DNA from: Paenalicyclobacillus macrosporangiidus
GTDB lineage: Bacteria > Bacillota > Bacilli > Alicyclobacillales > Alicyclobacillaceae
Direction: 5' to 3'
NCBI RefSeq assembly: GCF_900116805.1
Contig: NZ_FPBV01000001.1
Span: 372,001 to 436,000, forward strand
DNA length: 64,000 nt
Of this stretch, positions 15,878 to 27,650 are shown piece by piece. The notes under the pieces were generated by a model. The model saw only the letters and a program-made list of their open reading frames with translations, was not told where the DNA came from and ran no database searches. Each line of letters begins with the position of its first letter. Position 1 is the stretch's first letter. The translations under genes and the position numbers were made by a program.

Positions 15878-16822
15878 ATGGCGGTGGTAGCGTATTTCAA
15901 CGGGCAGTTCGTCGATCCCGATGGCGCCTGGGTGCCATTGGAGGAGCGGGGGCATCAGTTTGGCGACGGGGTGTACGAGGTCATTCGCGTGTACAGCGGC
16001 CGCCCGTTCCTGATGGAGGAGCACCTCGAGCGGCTGGAGAGAAGCCTTCGCGTGATTGACATCCCGAATCCGCACACGCGCGAGGAGTGGGCGCAGTTGA
16101 TTGCGGAGTCGGTGCGCCGCAGCGGTGAGGCGGAGGCGCAGGTCTACCTGCAGGTGACGCGCGGATCCGCGGTGCGCGGGCACGCCTTCCCCGGGGGGAC
16201 GGCGCCGAACGTCAGCCTGGTGGTCCGCCCTGCGGCGGCGCCGGTGCATCCGGAGGACGCGGCGCTGCTCGCGCTGCCCGATGAGCGCTGGCCGAACGTG
16301 TACGTGAAGAGCATCAACCTGTTGCCCAACGTGATCGCCAAGGAGACGGCGAAGCGCGCGGGCGCGGCGGAAGCCATGCTGGTCCGCGCCGGGGTCATTA
16401 CGGAAGGCGCGAGCAGCAACCTGTGGTTCGTCATCGGCGGACGGGTGTACACACATCCGGCGAACCGGTACATCCTCGGGGGCATCACGCGCCAGTTCGT
16501 GTTGCAGCTGGCCCGCGAGTCCGGGGTGGAGGTCGTCGAGGAGGCGGTCCCGTTCTCGAAGCTCGGCGAGGTGCAGGAGGTGTTCGTCACAAGCACCACG
16601 CAGGAGATCCTGCCCGTGGCGCGGGTGTTCACCGACCGGCGCATCGCACCTGCGCTCGACACGCTGCCGGCCGAGCCGCCGGAAACCCTGCTGCCGAAGG
16701 TGGAGGAGCCGGTGGAGCTGTGGCGCAGGCCGGGTGCGGCGGTGGTGACCGCGCGTCTGGCGGAGGCGTTCGCTCAGGCATTGGAGAAATTCCGCAACTA
16801 TGAGCCGCTGCTGCAGGCGTGA
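15878..16822 (+). CDS. dat: D-amino acid aminotransferase (class IV, Dat-like)
   Basis: 314 residues. The N terminus (GQFVDPDGAWVPLEERGHQF, then GDGVYEVIRVY) matches bacterial D-alanine aminotransferases closely. The PLP Lys lies in VYVKSINLLPNVIAKETA, and the later blocks TEGASSNLWFV and EVFVTSTTQEILPV are present. The enzyme makes D-glutamate from D-alanine for peptidoglycan. It is about 25 residues longer than B. subtilis Dat because of a C-terminal tail (VEEPVELWRRPGAAVVTARL). ATG 15878 has TGGGGGA seven bases upstream. A branched-chain aminotransferase is less likely given the N-terminal block. Confidence 0.85.
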   Translation: MAVVAYFNGQFVDPDGAWVPLEERGHQFGDGVYEVIRVYSGRPFLMEEHLERLERSLRVIDIPNPHTREEWAQLIAESVRRSGEAEAQVYLQVTRGSAVRGHAFPGGTAPNVSLVVRPAAAPVHPEDAALLALPDERWPNVYVKSINLLPNVIAKETAKRAGAAEAMLVRAGVITEGASSNLWFVIGGRVYTHPANRYILGGITRQFVLQLARESGVEVVEEAVPFSKLGEVQEVFVTSTTQEILPVARVFTDRRIAPALDTLPAEPPETLLPKVEEPVELWRRPGAAVVTARLAEAFAQALEKFRNYEPLLQA

Positions 16823-16830
16823 GTCCGCCG

Positions 16831-16863
16831 GCCGCCCGCGCGTGAAAACCGCACGCGGGCGGC
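16831..16863 (+). terminator. GC-rich stem-loop after dat
   Basis: GCCGCCCG plus CGTG pairs with CACG plus CGGGCGGC around AAAACC; the left arm has a two-base bulge. There is no T tract, so termination would be weak or factor-assisted. Confidence 0.5.
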
Positions 16864-16875
16864 GCCTGCCAGGGC

Positions 16876-16905
16876 TTGTTGAAAAGCAAATGGTTCTGAT
16901 ATCAT
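16876..16905 (+). promoter_or_regulatory. Probable fadNAE promoter
   Basis: TTGTTG (16876-16881) and TATCAT (16900-16905) are 18 bases apart, about 60 bases before the fadN start. The palindrome at 16922 lies just past the expected start of transcription. Confidence 0.5.
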
Positions 16906-16921
16906 TGGAGTCGATCAATCT

Positions 16922-16935
16922 ACCGACTGGTCGGT
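16922..16935 (+). promoter_or_regulatory. Palindromic operator before fadN (TetR-type)
   Basis: ACCGACTGGTCGGT has perfect 6-bp arms around TG. Fatty-acid operons in Gram-positive bacteria are commonly repressed by TetR-family FadR proteins that release DNA on binding acyl-CoA. The position between promoter and fadN fits such a repressor site. A near-identical palindrome lies inside the start of icmF at 34954. Confidence 0.7.
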
Positions 16936-16966
16936 TCTGAAGCGGCCGGATCGAGGGGGAGAGACC

Positions 16967-19375
16967 TTGACGCGCAAGATACGCAGGGTGGGCGTCATCG
17001 GCGCCGGCGTGATGGGCGCGGCGATTGCAGCGCACCTGGCCAACGTCGGAATGTCGGTGGTCCTGTTGGACATCGTGCCGGGCGAACTGACGGAGGACGA
17101 GGCGAAGCAGGGGTTGACGCTGGCGTCGAAGGCGGTGCGCAACCGCATCGTCAACCGGGGCCTGCAGGCCGCGCTGCGCGCCAAGCCGGCTTCCTTTTAC
17201 ACCGAGGAGGACGCGGGCCGGATTGAAACCGGGAACCTGGAGGATGACCTGGATCGCTTGGCCGCGTGCGATTGGGTGATTGAGGCCATCGTCGAAAACC
17301 TGGAGGCCAAGAAAGCGCTTTTTGCGAAGCTGGAAAACGTCGTCCGCGAGGACGCCGTCGTCAGCTCCAACACCTCGGGCATCTCCATCGCCGCGATGGC
17401 CGAGGGGCGCGGCGAGTCCTTCCGGCGCCGGTTCCTCGGCACGCACTTCTTCAATCCGCCGCGGTACATGAAATTGCTCGAGATCATCCCCGGCCCGCAG
17501 ACGGATCCGGAACTGGTCTCGTTCATGCGGCGGTTTGGCGAACGGGTGCTCGGCAAGGGCGTGGTGCTGGCCAAGGACACGCCGAATTTCATCGCCAACC
17601 GCATCGGCACCTACGGGTTGATGGTGACGCTCGATGCCATGCGTCGGTTCGGCCTTGGCGTCGATGAGGTGGACGCGCTGACCGGGCCGGTGATGGGCCG
17701 TCCGAAGAGCGCCACGTTCCGCACCCTGGACCTGGTCGGCCTGGACACGTTCGTGCACGTGGCGAACAACGTCCGCGCGTCTGTGGCGGATCCGGCGGAG
17801 AAGGATGCGTTCACCATCCCGCCCTACCTGGAGCGGATGGTCGCCAACGGCTGGCTCGGGGAAAAGACGGGGCAGGGCTTTTTCAAGCGCGTCAAAGGCG
17901 CGGACGGGCGACGAGAGATTTTGGCGCTCGATCTCGAAACTTTCGAGTATCGGCCGCGCCGCCGTGTGCAATCGCCGGCGCTCGAGGCCGCCAAGAACCA
18001 GCCCACCGCCGCGCTGCGCCTGAAGACCCTCGTCTCTGGGCAGGACCCCGCGTCGCAGTTCGTCTGGGATGTGCTCAAACGGGTGCTTCTGTACACCGCC
18101 GAGCGGCAGGGCGAGATCGCCGACGACATTGTGTCCGTCGACAACGCCATGAAGTGGGGGTTCAACTGGGAGCTCGGGCCCTACGAGACGTGGGACGCCA
18201 TCGGCCTGCAGGAGTCCGTCGCGCGCATGCGCGCCGAGGGCGAACGGATTCCCGCCTTCGTGGAGGAACTTTTGGCGTCCGGGCGGACGAGCTTCTATGA
18301 ACGGCAGCCGGGCGAAGTCCCGAAATTCTACGTGGGCGCCGGAAAGTACCGCACCGTCGAGGAGCCGGCCGAGGTCATCTCGCTCGCCCGCCTGAAGGAG
18401 CAGGGCCGGCTCGTGCGCGGCAATCGTTCGGCCAGCTTGGTCGATCTCGGCGACGGCGTGCTGTGTCTCGAGTTTCACTCCCCCAAGCAGGCGCTCGGCC
18501 CGGACGTCGTGCAGATGATCCACGCGGCGGCCGATGAGGTCTCGGCCAACTGGGAGGCGCTGGTCATCGGCAACCAGGCGCCCAACTTCTGTGTCGGCGC
18601 CAACCTGATGCTGATGTTGATGGAAGCCCAGGACGAGAACTGGGACGAGATCAACCTGGCGGTGCAGCAGCTCCAGCAGGCGCTGATGCGCATTAAATAT
18701 CTGGATAAACCGGTGGTGGCCGCGCCGTTCGGCTACGCCCTGGGCGGCGGCGCCGAGGTGTGCTTCCCGGCGGACCGCATCCAGGCGTCCGGGGAGACCT
18801 ACATGGGCCTCGTCGAGGTCGGGGTCGGTCTCATCCCCGGCGGGGGCGGCAACAAGGAGATGCTGATCCGCGCCATCGAAGGCGCGGAGGGAGCGGCGGA
18901 TACCCGCTTGGACAACTTCGTCCGGCGCGCCTTCGAGAATATCGCGCTCGCCAAGGTTTCCACCAGTGCCCGCGACGCGCAGAGACTCGGCTACCTGCGG
19001 AAGACCGACGGCATCACCGTGGGCGGCGACTACCTGTTGCACGACGCCAAGCAGGTGGCCCTGGGGCTCGCCCGGGCCGGGTACACGCCGCCCACCCCGC
19101 GGCCCATCCCGGTCATCGGCGAAGACGGCGCGGCGGCCCTGAAGATCGGGGTGTACGGGATGAAGAAAGCCGGTTACATCTCCGATCACGACGAGAAGAT
19201 CGCCCACCACCTGATCCGCGTGTTGACGGGCGGGTCGGTCCGCCGCGGCACGCTGGTGTCGGAATCGTATCTGCTCGACCTGGAGCGCGAGGCGTTCCTC
19301 AGCCTCATCGGTGAGCCGAAGACGCAGCAGCGCATGCAGCACATGCTGCAGACCGGCAAACCGCTGCGCAACTGA
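16967..19375 (+). CDS. fadN: FadN: 3-hydroxyacyl-CoA dehydrogenase / enoyl-CoA hydratase
   Basis: 802 residues from a TTG behind GAGGGGGA. The N-terminal half is a 3-hydroxyacyl-CoA dehydrogenase with the NAD fold VGVIGAGVMGAAIAAHLAN and a FNPPRYMKLLEIIPG segment. The C-terminal third is a crotonase domain (QALGPDVVQMIHAAADEV, then APFGYALGGGAEVCF, with the usual glycine-rich oxyanion loop). The two activities perform hydration and oxidation in the beta-oxidation cycle. The 800-residue size and HAD-first order are those of Firmicute FadN, not of enterobacterial FadB. fadA follows after 27 bases. Confidence 0.94.
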   Translation: MTRKIRRVGVIGAGVMGAAIAAHLANVGMSVVLLDIVPGELTEDEAKQGLTLASKAVRNRIVNRGLQAALRAKPASFYTEEDAGRIETGNLEDDLDRLAACDWVIEAIVENLEAKKALFAKLENVVREDAVVSSNTSGISIAAMAEGRGESFRRRFLGTHFFNPPRYMKLLEIIPGPQTDPELVSFMRRFGERVLGKGVVLAKDTPNFIANRIGTYGLMVTLDAMRRFGLGVDEVDALTGPVMGRPKSATFRTLDLVGLDTFVHVANNVRASVADPAEKDAFTIPPYLERMVANGWLGEKTGQGFFKRVKGADGRREILALDLETFEYRPRRRVQSPALEAAKNQPTAALRLKTLVSGQDPASQFVWDVLKRVLLYTAERQGEIADDIVSVDNAMKWGFNWELGPYETWDAIGLQESVARMRAEGERIPAFVEELLASGRTSFYERQPGEVPKFYVGAGKYRTVEEPAEVISLARLKEQGRLVRGNRSASLVDLGDGVLCLEFHSPKQALGPDVVQMIHAAADEVSANWEALVIGNQAPNFCVGANLMLMLMEAQDENWDEINLAVQQLQQALMRIKYLDKPVVAAPFGYALGGGAEVCFPADRIQASGETYMGLVEVGVGLIPGGGGNKEMLIRAIEGAEGAADTRLDNFVRRAFENIALAKVSTSARDAQRLGYLRKTDGITVGGDYLLHDAKQVALGLARAGYTPPTPRPIPVIGEDGAAALKIGVYGMKKAGYISDHDEKIAHHLIRVLTGGSVRRGTLVSESYLLDLEREAFLSLIGEPKTQQRMQHMLQTGKPLRN

Positions 19376-19402
19376 GGCGAGGTGTGCAAAGGAGAGATGG
19401 GG

Positions 19403-20584
<1,182 letters not shown>

Positions 20585-20657
20585 CGTGAGGCGGGCTCTG
20601 GGGATTCAGGAGAACGCCCCGCACCGTCCGGCGGGGCGACACGAGGAGGAGCCGAAG

Positions 20658-22430
<1,773 letters not shown>

Positions 22431-22526
22431 TCCGCCGGTGCCCGGGCGGGGCTTGGATGTGGTCGCTTCGACACACCCGCAGGACACACGGGAACCGGTG
22501 AGCGGACGGCCGGCAGCGCAGAGGAC

Positions 22527-22552
22527 AGGGGCGCCCCAGACGGGGCGCCCCT
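22527..22552 (+). terminator. Stem-loop after the fad operon
   Basis: An 11-bp perfect stem (AGGGGCGCCCC / GGGGCGCCCCT) with loop AGAC. Each arm is itself nearly palindromic. No T tract follows, so its strength as a terminator is uncertain. Confidence 0.65.
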
Positions 22553-22698
22553 TCGCGATGGGGCACGGAGGTCTGATCTTGTATTACAATCGGAGAGATC
22601 GGACTGTCGAGCGGTCCGTGGGAGAAGGGGCCTTCATCGGACTGACTCAGGGAACCCGCCATGGCCGCCGGCAAAGCGGACGCACAAGGGGAATCTGG

Positions 22699-24354
22699 AT
22701 GCCGTCACTGCATTTCAAAGGCAAGTCGTTTGTCCAAAACCACCATCTCACGGTGCCTTGCCACGAGCTCATCCCGGTGCCGGAAAAGTGCGAAACGGAC
22801 GAGCCCCGCCTGGATGACAACCTCATCATCCACGGGGACAACCTCGTCGCCCTCAAGTCCCTCCTGCCGCTGTACCGGGAGCGGGTCAAGGTGGTGTACA
22901 TCGATCCGCCGTACAACACGGGTACGGAGTCTTGGGTGTACAACGACAACGTGGACGCGCCCATGATGCGCGCGTGGCTGGGGCGGGTGGTGGACCGGGA
23001 CGACCTGACTCGCCACGACAAATGGCTGTGCATGATGATGCCGAGGCTTCAGTTGCTCCGCGAGCTGCTGCGGCCCGACGGCGTGATCTTCGTCAGCATC
23101 GATGCCAACGAGATCCATCACCTGCGCTGCCTGATGGATGAGGTGTTCGGCGAGGAGAACTACCGGGATACCATCGTCATCCGGCGCGGCGCGAAGAATG
23201 TCCAGGCCCAGTTTGACACCATCGGCACCCTGTCCAACGGGTACGAGTCCATCCTGGTCTACTCGAGGAGCCCCGAGGTTCGGTTTCACAAGGTGTACGA
23301 GGACCTGAAGGAGGACCGTCCGGGCGGTTGGAACCACCACTGGCGGGGGACGGACCGGGCGACGATGCGCTATTCGCTGTTCGGAATCACGCCGAAGACC
23401 GGTCAATGGCGGTGGCAGGAATCGAGGAGTCTCGCCGCTATCCGAAACTACGAGCGTTTGGTGGAAGATCTCCGCCGCCGGGGTTGGGCCGTGACGCAGG
23501 AGAACATCGACCGGTGGTACCTGGAGTGGACCGAGCGCACGGGGGAATCCCTCGACCTCCTGCGGCTGTCGGAGTCGGGGATGCCGGAGCACTACGTGCC
23601 GCCCACCAGGCGGAAGCTGCTGAGCAATCTGTGGACGGACCTGAAACCCAACGGGCATCGCCAGGTGGCGCAGTTGTTCGGGCGCCGGGTGTTCGACAAC
23701 CCGAAGCCGGTCGAACTCGTCCAAAGATTGATTCGTTTCGCCTCGGACGAACCGGACATTTTGGTCCTGGACGCGTTTGCCGGGACCGGGACGACAGCCC
23801 ACGCGGTCCTGGCGATGAATCGGGAGGACGGCGGGCGGCGCCGGTTCATCCTCATCGAGATGGAGCCCTACGCCGACACGGTCACCGCGGAGCGGGTCCG
23901 GCGCGTGATGCGGGGCGCGCCCGATGCGAAGGACGAGGCCTTGCGCGTCGGGTACGGCGGGTCGTTCTCCTACTACGAGATCGGGCGGGCGATAGAGCTC
24001 GAGGGGCTGTTGTCCGGAAGGTGCCTGCCCGCCTACGAAGAGCTCGCCCGATACGTGTTCCACACGGCGACCGGAGAGGTGTTCCGTCCGGAAGCGCTCG
24101 ACCGGCGGCGGTGGTTCATCGGCGAGAGCCGTGCCTTCGAGGTGTACCTGCTGTACGAACCGGATGTGGCCGCTCTGCAATCGTTGGCCATCACGCCGGA
24201 ATTCGTTCAGGCGTTGGGCCGGCCTGCCAGTTCGAAGCGGCGCTTGGTATTCGCTCCGGCCCGGCTCGTGGACGATGAGACGCTCGCCGCCTGCGGGGTG
24301 GCGTTTGCGCAGTTGCCCTATGATCTGTTCCGGGAACGCGGGGGATTGGGATGA
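22699..24354 (+). CDS. Type III-like N6-adenine DNA methyltransferase (Mod)
   Basis: 551 residues from ATG 22699 (AAGGGGA upstream). Motif IV VYIDPPYNTG near residue 77 comes before motif I (DAFAGTGTTAHAV near residue 358), the order of beta-class methyltransferases. Between them lies a variable region of about 250 residues that would read the target sequence. The HGDNLVALKSLL block precedes motif IV as usual. The product would methylate adenine in a specific site. The helicase gene follows with a 4-base overlap, giving a Mod-Res pair. Catalytic motifs are intact, so methylation may continue even if the Res gene is damaged. Confidence 0.87.
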   Translation: MPSLHFKGKSFVQNHHLTVPCHELIPVPEKCETDEPRLDDNLIIHGDNLVALKSLLPLYRERVKVVYIDPPYNTGTESWVYNDNVDAPMMRAWLGRVVDRDDLTRHDKWLCMMMPRLQLLRELLRPDGVIFVSIDANEIHHLRCLMDEVFGEENYRDTIVIRRGAKNVQAQFDTIGTLSNGYESILVYSRSPEVRFHKVYEDLKEDRPGGWNHHWRGTDRATMRYSLFGITPKTGQWRWQESRSLAAIRNYERLVEDLRRRGWAVTQENIDRWYLEWTERTGESLDLLRLSESGMPEHYVPPTRRKLLSNLWTDLKPNGHRQVAQLFGRRVFDNPKPVELVQRLIRFASDEPDILVLDAFAGTGTTAHAVLAMNREDGGRRRFILIEMEPYADTVTAERVRRVMRGAPDAKDEALRVGYGGSFSYYEIGRAIELEGLLSGRCLPAYEELARYVFHTATGEVFRPEALDRRRWFIGESRAFEVYLLYEPDVAALQSLAITPEFVQALGRPASSKRRLVFAPARLVDDETLAACGVAFAQLPYDLFRERGGLG

Positions 24355-26363
24355 TTCCGCTCAAAGGGTACCAGCGGCGGGCGCTCGCCGCCGTGGAGAC
24401 GTATCTGCGCGCCCTGCGGGATCACCGCGACCGGTGCACCCAGCCGGACGGGGCGCGGCCCGCGAGGGATTTCGCGGCGGAGGCGTGGCGGGCGGTGTCC
24501 GATGCCCCGCACGCCGCGCGCCGGACGGGGGCGGGGGATCCGCTGCCGGCGTTCTGTGTCCAGATCCCGACCGGCGGTGGGAAAACGTACCTCGCGGTGC
24601 GGATTGTCGATCTCGTACAGCGGATCTATCTCCGGCGCCGGACGGGCCTGGTCCTGTGGGTCGTGCCGACCCGCCAGATCTATCGCCAGACCCTGGCGGC
24701 ATTGAAGGACCGGGCCCATCCGTACCGGCAGTTTCTCGAACTCGCCACCGGGGGCCGGGTAAGGGTGCTGGAGAAGACAGACCGCTTTCGCCCGCGGGAT
24801 GTGGCGGACCACCTGTTGGTGCTGATGTTGATGCTGCCTTCGGCCAATCGGCGGGATCGCGAAACCCTGCGCCTGTTCCAGGATGCCGGCGGCTGGGACG
24901 ACTTTTTCCCGGCCGAGTGGGACCGGGTGGCTCACGAGCGGCTGCTCGCGCGCTGGCGGAACCTGGATTACCACGGTTCGGCGGGCGATCCGCGCGGAAT
25001 TCAGGTGAAGACTTCGCTCGGCAACGTGTTGCGGATGTGCTCCCCCCTGGTGATCCTCGACGAGGGCCAGAAGGCGTACAGCCCTGGCGCGCAGCGCACG
25101 CTGCGGGGGTTCAATCCGTGCATGGTGGTGGAGCTGTCGGCCACCCCGCCGAAGGACAGCCCGGTGCTGGTGCGGATCCCGGGCCGGGCGTTGAAAGAGG
25201 AAGAGATGGTCAAGCTTGACCTGCACGTCGTCAACCGGGACGGCGGCCGCTGGCAGGAGACGCTGCGGGAGAGCGTGGCGTGGCGCCATCGGCTGGAAGC
25301 GGCGGCGGAGCGGCACCGGGCGGAGACGGGCCGATATATTCGGCCCATCTGCCTCATCCAGGTGGAGCGCACGGGGCGGGACCAGCGGGATTCGGGACAC
25401 ATCCACGCGGACCACGTCCGTTGGGAATTGGTTCACACGCACCGGATTCCGGCGGATCAGATTGCCGTCAAGTCCAGCGAGCGGGACGACATGGAGGGCA
25501 TCGACCTGCTGTCGCCGGCGTGCCCCATCCGGTTCATCATCACGAAACAGGCGCTGCAGGAAGGATGGGACTGCCCGTTCGCCTACGTCCTGACGCTGCT
25601 GGCGAACCCGGCCTCCCCGACGGCGCTCACCCAGTTGGTGGGCCGCATCCTCCGCCAGCCGTACGCCCAAAAGACGGGGGTCCGCATGCTCGATGAGAGC
25701 TACGTCTTTTGCTTCCGCCGCGACGCGGCGGAACTCGCCCGGGCCATCCGTGACGGGCTGGAACGGGAGGGCCTGGGGGATCTGACCGGTCGCGTGCGGG
25801 TGTCGGACCGGTTGCGGGACGGGGACGGCGGGCCGGCCGACCGATCCAGGCCGGGGCCTCATCCCTTCGGTGGCGGTGACCGTGCCGCAGCCGGCGTGGC
25901 AGAAGTTGGCCCGGCTGAAGGTGGCACCGCTGCAGTGGGTCCGGGAGACATTGGACCGGTCACACGGGCAGCCCCGGAAGGTCCGGCGGCTTCTTCCGGC
26001 GGGTCGCTGGCTGCGTTGGGACAGATTCGTTGGGAGCATGTGACGCTCGCGTCCATCCGGAACCTCAGACCACTGAACGCGCCCCGCGAAGACCCGGAAT
26101 CGGGCGGCGCGTTGGTCAACCGGTTGTATCTCACGCGCGCGCTCCAGGCGGACGTGCCCAATCCGTGGGTGGCGTGGGCCTTGGTGGACCGCGCGCTTCA
26201 CCTCCTGCGGCAGGAGCGCGGTTGGGACGAAGCCGTGTTGGCGGCGAATCAGGGGTGGCTTGCGGAGGCGTTGGCCGAGGCGGTCCGGGCGGAACGGGAT
26301 GCGCAACTGCGAGCGATCTCACACGACGGGAGGTGGAAGGACCCATGCTCGAGGGATGGGTGA
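24351..26363 (+). CDS. DEAD/DEAH helicase, Res-like subunit, possibly frameshifted
   Basis: 670 residues. Walker A is QIPTGGGKTY (about 64-73), the motif II equivalent is DEGQK (about 236) and ATPP serves as motif III; SF2 motif VI-like LVGRILRQPYAQ is near 430. Type III Res subunits are normally about 900-1000 residues with a C-terminal PD-ExK nuclease; no such motif is seen here. From about 25800 to 26040 the encoded sequence turns into a Gly/Ala/Pro-rich stretch. In the +1-shifted frame the same DNA reads IPSVAVTVPQPAWQKLARLK and onward to a stop at 26043, which looks far more like protein. Two compensating indels are suspected. Translation is coupled to Mod. Confidence 0.7.
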   Translation: MIPLKGYQRRALAAVETYLRALRDHRDRCTQPDGARPARDFAAEAWRAVSDAPHAARRTGAGDPLPAFCVQIPTGGGKTYLAVRIVDLVQRIYLRRRTGLVLWVVPTRQIYRQTLAALKDRAHPYRQFLELATGGRVRVLEKTDRFRPRDVADHLLVLMLMLPSANRRDRETLRLFQDAGGWDDFFPAEWDRVAHERLLARWRNLDYHGSAGDPRGIQVKTSLGNVLRMCSPLVILDEGQKAYSPGAQRTLRGFNPCMVVELSATPPKDSPVLVRIPGRALKEEEMVKLDLHVVNRDGGRWQETLRESVAWRHRLEAAAERHRAETGRYIRPICLIQVERTGRDQRDSGHIHADHVRWELVHTHRIPADQIAVKSSERDDMEGIDLLSPACPIRFIITKQALQEGWDCPFAYVLTLLANPASPTALTQLVGRILRQPYAQKTGVRMLDESYVFCFRRDAAELARAIRDGLEREGLGDLTGRVRVSDRLRDGDGGPADRSRPGPHPFGGGDRAAAGVAEVGPAEGGTAAVGPGDIGPVTRAAPEGPAASSGGSLAALGQIRWEHVTLASIRNLRPLNAPREDPESGGALVNRLYLTRALQADVPNPWVAWALVDRALHLLRQERGWDEAVLAANQGWLAEALAEAVRAERDAQLRAISHDGRWKDPCSRDG

Positions 26364-26632
26364 TGACGTGGATCGCGGGGGTGTTTCCCGTGCTGTCCTT
26401 CGTGTTGCCGTTGATCCTGTACTACCGCTGGAAGACGGTCTGGCTGTCGACGTGCGCGGTGCTGTTCGGGTCGCTGGCGGCCCTGTGGGCCTGGTTCAGC
26501 CTCACGTTCTGGCCCTGGGTCTTGGCGTATGTCATGCTGGCCTGGTTGGGCTGTTGGGCGGGGGCTTGGTTGCGCAAGCAGAGGCCGCCGCGAGGTGAGG
26601 CGGACCGGCGCGCGGACGCGGACGGCCGCTGA
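26345..26632 (+). CDS. Small membrane protein of unknown function
   Basis: 95 residues from ATG 26345, overlapping the end of the Res gene by 19 bases. Two or three hydrophobic helices are visible (GVFPVLSFVLPLILYY, then LFGSLAALWAWFSL and VLAYVMLAWLGCWAGAWL). The C terminus is basic and polar (RKQRPPRGEADRRADADGR). No family is recognised. GGAAGG lies four bases before the ATG, a short spacing. The overlap suggests it is made with the Mod-Res pair, though a link to restriction is not shown. Confidence 0.55.
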   Translation: MLEGWVMTWIAGVFPVLSFVLPLILYYRWKTVWLSTCAVLFGSLAALWAWFSLTFWPWVLAYVMLAWLGCWAGAWLRKQRPPRGEADRRADADGR

Positions 26633-26757
26633 GCGACCGGGGATCGGCGCGGAGACGTGGCGGGTGCCGGGATGGACCAAGGAGTCATCGGCTTGTCAGG
26701 ATGTCGCTCGACCCCGCGGCGCGGCATGGCGGCGCGGAGGCCGTCCTGGACGGCCCC

Positions 26758-27483
26758 TCACGCGCCGGTCTGGTCATTCGGCAGAATGTACACCGGGACG
26801 TGATACTTGACGCCGAAGTGTCGGGCCACCTGGACGTCGTCGTAGTAGATGTCGATGTGGCGGCCGGCGATGGCGCCGCCCGTGTCCTCGGCGACGCGGT
26901 AGCCGATGCCCGGGATGAAGACGCGGGTGCCGTACGGGATGACGCGCGGATCGACCGCGACGGTTTCGCCCTGGACCACGTGTTTGCCGGTGGCGGTCAC
27001 GCCGTACAGGGGATCGCCCGGATTCTTTCCGGTCGACTCGAATCCGGCGGTGTACGCCGTCAGCGTGCAGTAGATGACCCGCGTGCCTTTGGGCAGAAAC
27101 TGCATCGGGTCGCTGCCGCGCGAGCTGAGGTTCTGCGGCGCCGGATCCGGGGTGCGGCGCACCTCCAAGCCGAGCAGGGAACGCACGGGATCGCGCCAAC
27201 CAGGCGGATGGTATACGAGCTTTTGACCGATCTGCAGCATGTCCGGGTTGACGATCTCGTTGTCCGCAATCAACTGGGCCACGGGCACCCCCAGGCGGTC
27301 CGACAGCGTCCACAGGGTGTCGCCCGGCCGCACGGTGTACACCTCGGTGGGCTGGAAGTGAAAGCTCGGCATGCGGTCGTCGATCACGGTGGTGGTGGGC
27401 AGCTCGACCGCCGCCCAAGCGACCACGGGCGCCGCCAGGAGGCCCAGGAGGCCCGCCAGCCAGGCGCGTTCGCTTCGGGTCAC
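26758..27483 (-). CDS. Secreted LysM and 3D-domain protein
   Basis: 241 residues from a GTG at 27483, six bases after GGGGAGGAG; an ATG further upstream would place the ribosome site inside the gene. A signal peptide (about 1-25) is followed by a LysM repeat (YTVRPGDTLWTLSDRLGVP, about 47-90) and a 3D domain from about residue 140 (LTAYTAGFESTGKNPGDP, GVTATG, EDTGGAIAGRHIDIYY) with its three Asp residues. 3D domains occur in lytic transglycosylase-like cell-wall enzymes such as YocH and YabE. It would act on peptidoglycan outside the cell. Confidence 0.88.
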   Translation of the reverse strand: MTRSERAWLAGLLGLLAAPVVAWAAVELPTTTVIDDRMPSFHFQPTEVYTVRPGDTLWTLSDRLGVPVAQLIADNEIVNPDMLQIGQKLVYHPPGWRDPVRSLLGLEVRRTPDPAPQNLSSRGSDPMQFLPKGTRVIYCTLTAYTAGFESTGKNPGDPLYGVTATGKHVVQGETVAVDPRVIPYGTRVFIPGIGYRVAEDTGGAIAGRHIDIYYDDVQVARHFGVKYHVPVYILPNDQTGA

Positions 27484-27597
27484 GTGACTCTCCTCCCCTT
27501 CCATGCGGGTTACGTTCTCTACCAGCATGGACCGGGGAGAGGAAAGATAAACATGAGGGCGAAAAATGGTTGAAAAAGAGAAAGTATTGTGTGAATT

Positions 27598-27635
27598 CCT
27601 GTCCCGGCGACGCACCGGAGGGTCGCCGGGACAGG
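27598..27635. terminator. Strong stem-loop between nfo and the LysM-3D gene
   Basis: A perfect 14-bp stem (CCTGTCCCGGCGAC / GTCGCCGGGACAGG) with a 10-base loop lies 16 bases past the nfo stop. No T tract follows on the minus strand, so efficiency is unclear. Confidence 0.7.
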
Positions 27636-27650
27636 GTTCACGCGGACCGG

